From positions 62,001 through 126,000 of the forward strand of contig NZ_WJPK01000003.1 of assembly GCF_009649685.1 (NCBI RefSeq): a stretch of DNA of 64,000 nt, written 5' to 3'. Position numbers and translations under genes: made by a program. How positions within the stretch are numbered: the stretch's first letter is position 1; the number at the start of each line of letters is the position of its first letter. Positions 9,964 to 18,687 of the stretch are shown here, piece by piece. Below the pieces are notes generated by a model. The model made no database searches. It had not been told where the DNA came from and saw nothing but the letters and a program-made list of their open reading frames with translations. This DNA is from Flavobacteriaceae bacterium EG-1 (GTDB lineage Bacteria; Bacteroidota; Bacteroidia; Flavobacteriales; Flavobacteriaceae).

Positions 9964-11966
9964 GAAAGTTCGAGTATTATTTTATCAACCTTTTTTATTG
10001 CAGTTCCTTGAGAAATTGATTGTTTTTTCACCTTTCCATTACCGATAACTTCTACTTCTAATCCTAGATTTTCAAGAATTGCAACAGCATCCATTCCACT
10101 CATACCTTTTACATTTGGTACGCTATTATGTGCTTTTTGTGCCTCTGTATAATATTTTTGATACGCAGTATCTAGTTTCTGATTATCAGCTGTCATCAAT
10201 TCTACTTCATTAACCAGAGGGTTATTCGCATATATTTTTTGAGCTATTGACTTAAATACCGGACCTGCAACATCGGCACCATAATAACCAACACTTTTAT
10301 CTGGCTCATGAATAACTACAATACAAGAATATTTAGGATTGTCGGCCGGAAAATACCCAGAAAAGCTTGAGATATAACCAAACTTAGAAGGATCACTAGA
10401 ACCATAATTCTTTTGAGCTGTTCCTGTTTTACCTGCCATTGAAAAATTTGGAGAATACAATCTATGACCTGTTCCATTTTTCTCAGAAACCACATTAGCC
10501 ATTAACGCCTGTACTTTTTTAACAGTTTCTTTCGAACAAATAGATGGGTCAATAACTTCCTTTTCAAATTTTTGAATTGTGGTATTCCATTCTTTCACTT
10601 CTTTAATTAAGCGTGGCTTTACCATTTCACCATCATTAGCTATAGCATTATAAAATGTAAGAATCTGCAAAGGCGTCATAAGAACTTCATAACCGTAAGC
10701 CATTTGAGCAAGAGAAATTCCAGACCAACCTTTATCGCCAGGATTTCTTAAAAGCGGCTTACCCTCACCCTTTATTGGCAGACCAAGTTCTTGGTGAATT
10801 TTCATTTCTCTTAAACGATTTACATATTTTTCAGGATTATCTTTATAATTGGTGTGAATCATTTTTGCAAATGCAGTGTTCGAAGAAACAACGAATGCTT
10901 TTGCCATAGAAATCTCTCCATAACCACCATGTTTTGAATCTCTAACAGTTTTTCTATAAATTTTCCAACGCCCATTTTCGGTATCAATAACTGTACTAGT
11001 ATCTATTACTTTATCTTCAAGTGCTGCAACCATATTCATCAACTTAAATGTTGAACCTGGATCACTAGCTTCACCTATCGCATAATTCAGTCGTTCGTAA
11101 TATTTACCGTCTTTCGTTCTCCCTAAATTTGAAATTGCCTTTACTTCACCGGTAGCCGTTTCCATAACTATAACACAACCATGATCTGCATTATATTTTT
11201 CTAATTGTCCTAACAAGCCATGATGAGCAATATCTTGAATATTAATATCAATAGTTGAGACAACATCATAGCCATCCTTAGGTTCAACAATATTATCTAG
11301 ACCAATCGGTTTCCATTGACCTTTTGCAATCTTTTGTTTTAAACGTTTACCCTCAATTCCTCTTAAGTATTGACCAAAAGCACCTTCAAGGCCAACTCTT
11401 GTTGAATAACCATTCTCATCAAAACGCTCATAACCAACACTACGTTCAGCAATTTTCCCAAGAGGGTGTTCACGTACGGTTTTCTGCTCTATAATTAACC
11501 CACCTTTATACGGACCTTTCTCAAAAAGAGGAAATTGTTTTAATGCTGTATACTCAGAATAATCTAAGCTTCTTGCAATTAATGCATATCTATTTTTATG
11601 CGCTTTTGCCTTACGAAGCAATTGTTGATAATGAGAAGAGGATTTTCCTAACAGTTTAGCCAACTCATTGGCCAACGGTTTTACATTTTCTTGAAAATCT
11701 TCATCCGAAACCGTAACAGCATCAAAACGAACTGTATATCTTGAAACCGAAGTAGCTAAAAGACTACCATCATCAGAATATAAATTGCCACGATTAGGCT
11801 CTATCGTAAACATTTTTTCGGTACGTTTTTCTGCTAGGTTTCGATATTTATCACCATCTACCATTTGAATGCTTACCAATTTCACAATCACTGCCATTGC
11901 AAACAGGAAAAGTCCTGCCGACACAACATATAAGCGTTTTAGTATTTTCTTTTCAGAAACCGGCAT
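9960..11966 (-). CDS. ftsI: Septal peptidoglycan transpeptidase FtsI/PBP3 with C-terminal PASTA domain
   Basis: Class B penicillin-binding protein that cross-links septal peptidoglycan. I place the start at the ATG at 11966 (MPVSEKKILKRLYVV), which overlaps ftsL by 14 bases; a longer frame opens at 12041 but would overlap ftsL by 89 bases and adds an unconserved tail. One membrane helix follows the start. The transpeptidase motifs are GSTFK (SxxK, active serine), SSN (SxN) and KTGTAQ (KTG). The last 60 residues form one PASTA domain (VPNVKGMSGMDAVAILENLG), absent from E. coli FtsI. Confidence 0.96.
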   Translation of the reverse strand: MPVSEKKILKRLYVVSAGLFLFAMAVIVKLVSIQMVDGDKYRNLAEKRTEKMFTIEPNRGNLYSDDGSLLATSVSRYTVRFDAVTVSDEDFQENVKPLANELAKLLGKSSSHYQQLLRKAKAHKNRYALIARSLDYSEYTALKQFPLFEKGPYKGGLIIEQKTVREHPLGKIAERSVGYERFDENGYSTRVGLEGAFGQYLRGIEGKRLKQKIAKGQWKPIGLDNIVEPKDGYDVVSTIDINIQDIAHHGLLGQLEKYNADHGCVIVMETATGEVKAISNLGRTKDGKYYERLNYAIGEASDPGSTFKLMNMVAALEDKVIDTSTVIDTENGRWKIYRKTVRDSKHGGYGEISMAKAFVVSSNTAFAKMIHTNYKDNPEKYVNRLREMKIHQELGLPIKGEGKPLLRNPGDKGWSGISLAQMAYGYEVLMTPLQILTFYNAIANDGEMVKPRLIKEVKEWNTTIQKFEKEVIDPSICSKETVKKVQALMANVVSEKNGTGHRLYSPNFSMAGKTGTAQKNYGSSDPSKFGYISSFSGYFPADNPKYSCIVVIHEPDKSVGYYGADVAGPVFKSIAQKIYANNPLVNEVELMTADNQKLDTAYQKYYTEAQKAHNSVPNVKGMSGMDAVAILENLGLEVEVIGNGKVKKQSISQGTAIKKVDKIILELS

Positions 11967-12297
11967 TAGCTCTTTCGGTAGTTTTAGATTTAACTTTAAT
12001 TTTTCTTGGAGGAATTTCAGACGGATACAGCCCTGTTTCAATAAGGGTCTGCGACAAATTAGATTCTAGTTTTAACCGCTGAACATCGGAACGAATGTCT
12101 ACAAATTCGCTACGCAATTCTTTTACCTCTTCATTTAATGCAGCAAGCCTGTGTACTTGTTGATCTGCCTTATGAGAACTTCCTATCATTATAGTAGCAA
12201 GAAAAGAGGTGAAAATGATAAACATCCAATTTTTAGGCGCATCACCGCTCACTAAAAATTTTCCTCTCAATATGTCGAGTATTCCGTTTTTCATCAC
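11953..12297 (-). CDS. ftsL: FtsL-like divisome protein
   Basis: Small bitopic protein of 114 residues: a cytoplasmic stretch of about 23 residues, one membrane helix at about 24-42 (NWMFIIFTSFLATIMIGSS), then a periplasmic coiled coil (VHRLAALNEEVKELRSEFVDIRSDVQRLKLE) broken by a basic tail. Size, topology and position between rsmH and ftsI match FtsL, which recruits FtsI and FtsW with FtsQ. The sequence itself is not strongly diagnostic. The second codon is also Met, so the true start may be 12294. Confidence 0.8.
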   Translation of the reverse strand: MMKNGILDILRGKFLVSGDAPKNWMFIIFTSFLATIMIGSSHKADQQVHRLAALNEEVKELRSEFVDIRSDVQRLKLESNLSQTLIETGLYPSEIPPRKIKVKSKTTERANAGF

Positions 12298-12312
12298 AAT
12301 TATTTACACTAT

Positions 12313-13206
12313 TTAAATACGCTCAGCAATTCTAAGCTTTGCACTACGTGCTCTATTATTTGTTACTATTTCTTCTCTTGATGGAACCACCAACTTGCCT
12401 ACTTTTTTATATGGCACTTCAACATTTCCGTAAAAATCTTTTTCCGCCTCACCTACAAATTTCCCTGCTCTAATAAAATTTTTCACCAACCGATCTTCTA
12501 GCGAGTGATAACTAATTAAACTCAACCTTCCACCTACATGCAACAACTCAACACTCTGACTCAATAACTCTTCAATTGCTATTAACTCTTGATTCACTTC
12601 TATTCTAATAGCCTGATACACCTGAGCAATAATTTTATGTTCTTTTCGCTGAGGCAAAAACCTTTTTAGCACTTCTTTCAATCGCATTGTCGTTTTTATT
12701 GGCTCTGCAGCTCTTGCGCTAATAATAACATTTGACATTGCATCTGCATTTCGCAATTCACCATATTGAAAAAGAACTTTTTTCAAGCTATCATGATCAT
12801 AGTCGTTAACCACATCATAGGCAGACAATTTGCTCTTCGTATTCATTCGCATATCAAGATCTGCATCAAAACGGGTAGAAAAACCACGTTCAGCTTTATC
12901 AAACTGATGCGATGAAACTCCAAAATCTCCTAAGATTCCATCTACTTTCCGAATGCCATAGAACTTTAAAAACTGTTTGAGGTATCGAAAATTTTCATTT
13001 ATTAATGTAAATCGTTCATCTTCAATAGAATTTTCCAATGCCTCAACATCTTGATCAAAAGCAAACAACTTACCATTTACACCAAGTTGTTTCAATATTT
13101 CATTAGAATGTCCTCCACCACCGAAGGTCACATCCACATACACACCATTTTCTTTTATACTAAGTCCTGCTACAGACTCCGCTAATAATACCGGATTATG
13201 ATACAT
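12313..13206 (-). CDS. rsmH: 16S rRNA (cytosine(1402)-N(4))-methyltransferase RsmH
   Basis: SAM-dependent methyltransferase acting on C1402 of 16S rRNA. I prefer the ATG at 13206 because MYHNPVLLAESV is the conserved N-terminus of RsmH; a frame from 13224 adds six residues inside mraZ. The SAM-binding motif is VDVTFGGGGHSNEIL; GILGDFGVSSHQFD and the C-terminal SYHSLEDRLVKNF are family signatures. The start overlaps the mraZ coding end by 11 bases, so the two are co-translated. Confidence 0.96.
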   Translation of the reverse strand: MYHNPVLLAESVAGLSIKENGVYVDVTFGGGGHSNEILKQLGVNGKLFAFDQDVEALENSIEDERFTLINENFRYLKQFLKFYGIRKVDGILGDFGVSSHQFDKAERGFSTRFDADLDMRMNTKSKLSAYDVVNDYDHDSLKKVLFQYGELRNADAMSNVIISARAAEPIKTTMRLKEVLKRFLPQRKEHKIIAQVYQAIRIEVNQELIAIEELLSQSVELLHVGGRLSLISYHSLEDRLVKNFIRAGKFVGEAEKDFYGNVEVPYKKVGKLVVPSREEIVTNNRARSAKLRIAERI

Positions 13207-13678
13207 CTTTAGTATTCTCAGCACCTATATTATCTCCCCCCATAACCTCTTCAGCCATAGCCTCAAAATCAAGTGGCTCTATCTCAATCTCTTGCTCATA
13301 GCGCTCTTTATCCCATATTTCTATATAGTTAACAGCTGAACTCAATGAAATTTCCTTTTTAATAGCCGCAATAGACACTAAATTTTTAGGTATCAACAAT
13401 CTACCAGCATTATCAATTTCAATTTCCTTGACTCCCGCCATAAAAATTCTTATGAAATCGTTATTCTTTTTAACATACCTATTTAGCTTTTTAAGCTTAT
13501 TCATTTCAACGTCCCATTCTACTTTAGGCCACAACTCTAAACATTTGCCATTTACAGATCGCTTAATTATAAATCCATCTTTCAACAATGGCAATAGCTG
13601 ATTCTTTAGGCCAGAAGGTAGCATTAGCCTACCTTTGGCATCAACTTTACAATCGTAAGAATTGTTAAAATGAATCAC
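13196..13678 (-). CDS. mraZ: Transcriptional regulator MraZ
   Basis: DNA-binding protein of the MraZ/AbrB fold that regulates the dcw cluster and its own promoter. Two tandem domains each carry the DxxGR...P motif: DAKGRLMLPSGLK (about residues 12-24) and DNAGRLLIPKNL (about 90-101). Length 160 is usual. It is the promoter-proximal gene of the cluster, and three direct repeats that match known MraZ boxes lie 46 bases upstream of its ATG. Confidence 0.96.
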   Translation of the reverse strand: MIHFNNSYDCKVDAKGRLMLPSGLKNQLLPLLKDGFIIKRSVNGKCLELWPKVEWDVEMNKLKKLNRYVKKNNDFIRIFMAGVKEIEIDNAGRLLIPKNLVSIAAIKKEISLSSAVNYIEIWDKERYEQEIEIEPLDFEAMAEEVMGGDNIGAENTKDVS

Positions 13679-13706
13679 CTAAGTCGTTGATTTTTATTTA
13701 CTATGT

Positions 13707-13714
13707 CAAATATA
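13707..13714 (-). promoter_or_regulatory. -7 element of the mraZ (dcw) promoter
   Basis: On the minus strand this reads TATATTTG, a perfect match to the Bacteroidota -7 consensus TAnnTTTG. It lies about 28 bases before the mraZ ATG. No clear TTG is present at the -33 spacing; that position falls inside the MraZ box repeats, as expected if the regulator competes with polymerase. Confidence 0.6.
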
Positions 13715-13723
13715 TAAATATTA

Positions 13724-13753
13724 TTACCACTTTTTACCACTTTTTACCACTTT
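13724..13753 (-). promoter_or_regulatory. MraZ operator: three perfect AAAGTGGTAA repeats
   Basis: On the minus strand AAAGTGGTAA occurs three times head to tail with an exact 10-base period and no gap (13753-13744, 13743-13734, 13733-13724). The unit fits the reported MraZ box pattern of a G-rich pentamer repeated every helical turn (TGGGN-N5 in E. coli, AAAGTG-type in mycoplasmas). It sits just upstream of the -7 box and over the -33 position. The role is inferred from motif and position. Confidence 0.8.
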
Positions 13754-13792
13754 GTTGATAAAACGATGTGATTCTTCGTATATATTAGTATA

Positions 13793-13814
13793 AAAGGCCC
13801 ACCATAGGGCCTTT
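13793..13814. other. Orphan GC-rich hairpin in the mraZ upstream region
   Basis: AAAGGCCC (13793-13800) and GGGCCTTT (13807-13814) form an 8-bp perfect stem with a 6-base loop. On the minus strand the stem is followed by TTTTAT, so it resembles a short intrinsic terminator. It lies between divergent genes where no annotated transcript should end. It may mark the end of an unannotated short RNA from the right, or insulate the dcw promoter. The rest of the 13681-13982 gap holds the MraZ operator and the promoter region of the next gene. Confidence 0.45.
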
Positions 13815-13909
13815 AAACGAATATGTTAAATGCTAATTAATTGTTTAAATAAAGTTTAATCGTGCAATAATTTGGGAAAAAACAGATAACTTTAGGTTAG
13901 AAATTTGTT

Positions 13910-13934
13910 TCTACAAATCATTTGTATTTGTAGA
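13910..13934. promoter_or_regulatory. Perfect 9-bp inverted repeat upstream of the TonB receptor locus
   Basis: TCTACAAAT (13910-13918) and its exact reverse complement ATTTGTAGA (13926-13934) flank a 7-base centre. The right arm contains TTTG (13927-13930), followed after 20 bases by TATTTTG (13951-13957), close to the -33/-7 promoter pattern. The repeat would therefore overlap the -33 element of the promoter for the gene at 13983, a normal place for a dimeric regulator. The regulator is unknown. Confidence 0.5.
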
Positions 13935-13982
13935 TGCTCAACCCATCGAATATTTTGTAATTAACAGTTCAATTATTTTTTT

Positions 13983-14711
13983 GTGAAGTCAATTCAGACA
14001 ATAGTTTTCCTTTTACTTTTTCAGTTATTACCAAAACAAGTAATGGCACAGAAGAGTGATACAAAACAAGCTCTTTACACTTTTTTTGATTCCATCATTT
14101 CAATAGAAAATTCTGAAATACATAACGGACTCATTTACAAGGAAAAACATCGTGTAAAAAGTAAAAAATCAAAATTTTTTCCTGAACCTGATTTTGTTAC
14201 TGGTTCAATTATTTTTAACAATCAGCCTTACAATAACCTTCAATTAAAATATAATGTTTATGACGATGAATTATTATTTCAGGTAAAAAAGAAATATGGA
14301 GGTGACATTTTACAACTAGATAAGCATTTAGTGCAAGGTTTCAACATTGATAATCATGTTTTTATTAAATTATACGATAAAAAATTAGGCCAAAATTACT
14401 TTGAAGTTATTTCTAAAAAATCGGCACTAACATTACTAACCAAACACAAAAAATCTATCCATGAAATTTTGAACAAAAAATTGGTTTTTTATGAATTTGA
14501 AGATGTGAACAACGAATATTATATAGCTTATAACGATAGTCTTTATTACATTAAAAACTTGAACGATTTCGCACAGTTATTTCCTGATTTTAAAATTGAA
14601 ATAACAAACTATTACAAAGGATTAGAATCACATCTAAATTTGGAATCAAAATTAAAAAAATTAATAGCGCATTTCGACCCTATATTAACTAGCACATCTA
14701 CTAAAATCTAA
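13983..14711 (+). CDS. Secreted protein of unknown function, first gene of TonB receptor locus
   Basis: I do not recognise a named family. The 242-residue product begins with a signal peptide ending near VMAQ (residues 20-23), so it is exported. The mature part is beta-rich, with FFPEPDFVTGSIIFNNQPY followed by LKYNVYDDELLFQ, a pattern I associate with secreted Bacteroidota proteins encoded beside STN-type receptors. The start is GTG at 13983; no in-frame ATG precedes it. The TonB receptor begins 5 bases after the stop, so the two are almost surely co-transcribed and may act together at the cell surface. Confidence 0.75.
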   Translation: MKSIQTIVFLLLFQLLPKQVMAQKSDTKQALYTFFDSIISIENSEIHNGLIYKEKHRVKSKKSKFFPEPDFVTGSIIFNNQPYNNLQLKYNVYDDELLFQVKKKYGGDILQLDKHLVQGFNIDNHVFIKLYDKKLGQNYFEVISKKSALTLLTKHKKSIHEILNKKLVFYEFEDVNNEYYIAYNDSLYYIKNLNDFAQLFPDFKIEITNYYKGLESHLNLESKLKKLIAHFDPILTSTSTKI

Positions 14712-14716
14712 AAGTA

Positions 14717-17482
14717 TTGAAACTAGTTACCACCTTTATTCTCTTGGTTTTCTTTATTCAGTTTTCGTTGGCACAGACAGAAAATTTTACTGTGTCTATC
14801 AATTTTAACAATTCAAATAGAGAAGATGTTCTACTTCAGCTGGAGAAAATTACTAATGTAGATTTTTATTATAGTTCTTCGTGGTTAGGGAATGAACGTA
14901 TATCAGGAACTTACCAAAATACTTCTATTAATAAAATTCTCGAAGATATTTTCGAGAACACAACCATCAATTTCTATTTTCTCGATTCAAAAAAAATAAT
15001 ATTATCTCAAAATGTTATTATTAAAGACAAGCTACATGCAAGTTTTTATCAAGACTCTACTATTTCTTCAATTACGACAAGTGAAGAGCAAACTAAAATT
15101 TCAAATTATTACTTATCAGCCAAAGAAGAAGGTGTTTCAAAAACAGAAACTGTTAGAATAGGCAAAGAACAACGTAACTCAAGCCAAGAGAATTTTAAAC
15201 TAACAGGTACCGCAATTAATAGTATGACAGGAGAACCTATTCAAAATTTAGCCATTCTAGTTAAAGGCGGATCAAAAGGTGTTAGTACAAATGAAAATGG
15301 TTATTATAAAATTGAATTACCTGCCGGACAATCTATACTTCAAACCAAGGCCATTGGTTACGAATCATCAGAGAAAAGGATTATCATGTATAATGATGGT
15401 GTACTAAATTTTAATTTGATGGAGAATGTTGAACAATTAGACGAAGTTGTTGTCGAAAGTAATCAGTTAAAAAACATAGAAACTGTTGTAACAGGAGTTG
15501 TAGAATTAGATGTTGCTGAAATAAAAACCATTCCTTTGGTCTTAGGCGAACGTGACATTCTTAAAACTGCAATTACCCTTCCCGGAATTACAAATGCCGG
15601 TGAGGGAGCGTCAGGCTATAATGTTCGTGGTGGTGGAACAGATCAAAATTTAATATTACTTGATGATGCAGTTATATATAACCCCGCTCATTTTTTTGGA
15701 ATATTCTCGGCTTTAAATCCTTTTACAACAGGAGGGATAACAATATATAAAGGATCAATACCGGCTGAATTTGGAGGAAGATTATCTTCTGTTTTTGATA
15801 TTAACACGAAAGACGCCAATACTGAAAAATTTACAGGAGAAGCGTCAATAGGTCCTGTTACAAGCAACTTAATGCTCGAAATTCCTATAAAAAAAGAAAA
15901 ATCGGGCTTGTTATTAGGAGGAAGAAGTACATACTCTAATTGGATATTAAATTCTTTAGATGAAGAATCATTAAAGAATAGCAAAGCATCATTCTTTGAT
16001 ATTGTCACCAAATATAACTCGCAAATAAATGAGAAGAATAAATTAGCCGCAACAGCTTACTATAGTAGAGATGCATTTAGTATTACATCAGATTCAATAT
16101 ATAGTTATGACAACCGACTAATTTCATTAAATTGGAATAAAAAAATCAATGAAAAAAAATCAATGAAAACAATATTAGCGAATAGCCAATATGGTTTTAA
16201 TATTGATTATGATGGGGATATAGAACAAAGTTTTAATCTCGGCTATCGTATAAATGAAACCGAATTAAAATTAAAATTTTTTAATTTATACAATAGAACA
16301 CATAAGTTTAATTATGGACTTTCAAGTAAATTATATTTAGTAAATCCTGGTGAAGTATCACCTAAAGGAACTACATCGATAATAGCTCCATTACAAATTC
16401 AAAAAGAAAAAGGCTGGGAGTCGGCATTATTTTTTTCAGACAACATTACCATGTCTAACAAATTTTCTGTGGATTTAGGTTTACGTTATTCATTTTATGC
16501 GGCTCTTGGAAAATCTTCGCAAAATATATATGAAGAAGGTCTACCGAAAGACCAAGGTACTTTAACCGAAACTAAAGAATTTGATAGTAACGAAATAATA
16601 AACACGTATGACGGACTAGAAGTGCGAATATCTTCGCGTTATTTAATAAGTCCAAGTCTTTCTGTAAAAGCAGGCTATAATAACTCTAATCAATACATAC
16701 ATACTATTTCAAGCAACACTACAGTATCTCCTACCGATACTTGGAAGCTCTCCGATATTAACATTGCACCACAAAGAGCAAAACAAGTTTCATTAGGTTT
16801 CTTCAAGAATTTTAATGCAAATACATATGAAATAAGTTTAGAAGGTTATTATAAGAAAACCGCCAATATCTTAGATTATAAAGTTGGAGCACAACTGCTA
16901 TTGAATGAATCTATTGAAACGGAAGTTTTACAAGGTGAAGCCAAAGCATATGGTATAGAACTTTTACTTAAAAAAAACAAAGGTCAGTTAAATGGATGGC
17001 TTGGATACACCTATTCAAGAGCATTTACAAGATTGGCTAGTGAATTTCCTGAAGAGCAAATTAATGCAGGTAAATATTTTCCTTCGAACTTTGACAAACC
17101 ACATGACTTAAGTTTAGTGACAAATTATAAGTTTACTAAAAGGTTTAGTTTGTCTGCAAACTTTGTATATCAAACAGGCAGGCCGGTTACATATCCTATA
17201 GGATCGTATAATTTTAATGGAGCAGAATACGCACTATATAGTGATCGGAACAAATTTCGTATTCCAGATTTTTATCGTTTAGACTTAAGTTTCAACGTTG
17301 AAGGCAATCATAAAATCAAAAAATTTGCTCATAGCTTTTGGAATATTTCAATTTATAATGTTTTAGGAAGAAACAATCCATATTCCGTATTTTTTGTAAC
17401 TGAAGACGGTACATTAAAAGCCTACCAAAGTTCAATATTTGCTATACCTGTGCCTACCATAACCTATAATTTTAAATTTTAA
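14717..17482 (+). CDS. TonB-dependent outer-membrane receptor with STN and carboxypeptidase-like N-terminal domains
   Basis: Outer-membrane active transporter or receptor driven by TonB; the ligand cannot be told. Domains in order: signal peptide (1-19, ending SLAQ), STN/FecR-interaction domain (about 25-90), variable linker (90-155), carboxypeptidase-regulatory-like beta domain (about 160-240), plug (about 275-370, with GYNVRGGGTDQNLILLDD and IPAEFGGRLSSVFD), and a beta-barrel to the C-terminal ITYNFKF. Length 921. The start is TTG at 14717; it is the only start that keeps the signal peptide. No fecI/fecR pair is adjacent although the STN domain often pairs with one. The stop overlaps the next ATG by one base. 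Confidence 0.93.
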   Translation: MKLVTTFILLVFFIQFSLAQTENFTVSINFNNSNREDVLLQLEKITNVDFYYSSSWLGNERISGTYQNTSINKILEDIFENTTINFYFLDSKKIILSQNVIIKDKLHASFYQDSTISSITTSEEQTKISNYYLSAKEEGVSKTETVRIGKEQRNSSQENFKLTGTAINSMTGEPIQNLAILVKGGSKGVSTNENGYYKIELPAGQSILQTKAIGYESSEKRIIMYNDGVLNFNLMENVEQLDEVVVESNQLKNIETVVTGVVELDVAEIKTIPLVLGERDILKTAITLPGITNAGEGASGYNVRGGGTDQNLILLDDAVIYNPAHFFGIFSALNPFTTGGITIYKGSIPAEFGGRLSSVFDINTKDANTEKFTGEASIGPVTSNLMLEIPIKKEKSGLLLGGRSTYSNWILNSLDEESLKNSKASFFDIVTKYNSQINEKNKLAATAYYSRDAFSITSDSIYSYDNRLISLNWNKKINEKKSMKTILANSQYGFNIDYDGDIEQSFNLGYRINETELKLKFFNLYNRTHKFNYGLSSKLYLVNPGEVSPKGTTSIIAPLQIQKEKGWESALFFSDNITMSNKFSVDLGLRYSFYAALGKSSQNIYEEGLPKDQGTLTETKEFDSNEIINTYDGLEVRISSRYLISPSLSVKAGYNNSNQYIHTISSNTTVSPTDTWKLSDINIAPQRAKQVSLGFFKNFNANTYEISLEGYYKKTANILDYKVGAQLLLNESIETEVLQGEAKAYGIELLLKKNKGQLNGWLGYTYSRAFTRLASEFPEEQINAGKYFPSNFDKPHDLSLVTNYKFTKRFSLSANFVYQTGRPVTYPIGSYNFNGAEYALYSDRNKFRIPDFYRLDLSFNVEGNHKIKKFAHSFWNISIYNVLGRNNPYSVFFVTEDGTLKAYQSSIFAIPVPTITYNFKF

Positions 17483-18684
17483 TGAAAAAATATAAGGTTA
17501 CATTTTTTGTATTAAACACTTTATTTATAATAATAGGCTGTCTTTTTAGTACATGTACAGAACCTTACGCACCTAACCTTTTACCGCAAACTGAAAGTTT
17601 GCTTGTAGTAGAAGCGGTCCTCACAAATGAATTAAAACATCACAAAGTTGTTATCAGTCGTTCTTCAGCTGAACAGGGTGAAGTAACATTTGAAGAAAAA
17701 GCAACTGTAAAAATAATAGATGATAATCAGCAAACTTTCACATATACCGAATCCGGAGCTGGCACTTATATTTCAGATAGTGCTTTTATGGCAGAAACTG
17801 GACGAACATACCAATTAGTAATAACTACCACATTAGGCAAAACATATACATCAAGCATAGAATCATTACCACAAACAAGTCAGTTAGATACTATTACTGC
17901 AGAAAAAACAACAACGCAAACTGGTAATATTGGTATCTCTATTACAATAGACAGTTATGACCCGACTGGCAATTCTATTTATTATCGATACGATTATGAA
18001 GAAACATATAAAATAATTGCTCCTAATTGGATACCAGAGCAATTAGTCGTGGCCTCCGAAGAACAACAATTGGTAGCTATAGTTAATAGAGATAAGGAAG
18101 AACGTGTTTGTTATGCAACCGATTATTCTAATTCCATAATTTTAACCAAATCTACTGGAGCAGCAGAGGATCGTATTTCAAATTTTGAAGTACGTTTTTT
18201 AAACAAGGATAATTATATCTTCTCTCACAGATATAGCATTCTTATTAAGCAACACGTTCTTTCGCAACAAGCTTATAACTTTTACAAAAAACTACAAGAT
18301 TTCTCTGGCTCAGAGAGTTTATTCTCACAAAGTCAACCAGGATTTATAAATGGCAATATCTATTCACAAGACAATACTACTGAAAGTGTTATTGGTTTCT
18401 TTGAAGTTTCTTCGGTATCGGAGAAACGTGCTTTTATCAACTATTCCGATTTTTATCCTGAAGAAAGTTTACCTCCATTTGTTAGCGATTGTAATCAAAC
18501 AACCTATCCTGTGGAGGGCGAACCTTCGGTATACCAATATGTAAAAGAAAATACGGTTAGTTATGTCAACAATATTACAAATGCCATGACCGGTGCAATT
18601 GAGGCTTATATAGTTGCACCAAGAGTATGTGGTGATTGTACAGTTGTAGGAAATACTGAAGTTCCGGAATTTTGGATTGAATAA
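17482..18684 (+). CDS. DUF4249 family surface lipoprotein
   Basis: Predicted lipoprotein of the DUF4249 family, almost always encoded beside TonB-dependent receptors in Bacteroidota. A hydrophobic N-terminus (about residues 6-20) leads to a lipobox-like site near C20 or C26. The mature part has the family start YAPNLLPQTESLLVVEAVLTNELKHHKVVIS split by a strand break, and ends with CGDCTVVGNTEVPEFW. Its likely role is as a surface partner of the receptor, but the ligand is unknown. Start and receptor stop overlap as TAATG. Confidence 0.85.
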   Translation: MKKYKVTFFVLNTLFIIIGCLFSTCTEPYAPNLLPQTESLLVVEAVLTNELKHHKVVISRSSAEQGEVTFEEKATVKIIDDNQQTFTYTESGAGTYISDSAFMAETGRTYQLVITTTLGKTYTSSIESLPQTSQLDTITAEKTTTQTGNIGISITIDSYDPTGNSIYYRYDYEETYKIIAPNWIPEQLVVASEEQQLVAIVNRDKEERVCYATDYSNSIILTKSTGAAEDRISNFEVRFLNKDNYIFSHRYSILIKQHVLSQQAYNFYKKLQDFSGSESLFSQSQPGFINGNIYSQDNTTESVIGFFEVSSVSEKRAFINYSDFYPEESLPPFVSDCNQTTYPVEGEPSVYQYVKENTVSYVNNITNAMTGAIEAYIVAPRVCGDCTVVGNTEVPEFWIE

Positions 18685-18687
18685 TAT

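Noticed and set aside
11869-12082. Two short plus-strand frames over the ftsL/ftsI junction
   Set aside because: They lie opposite two well-supported overlapping genes and have no domain or promoter.
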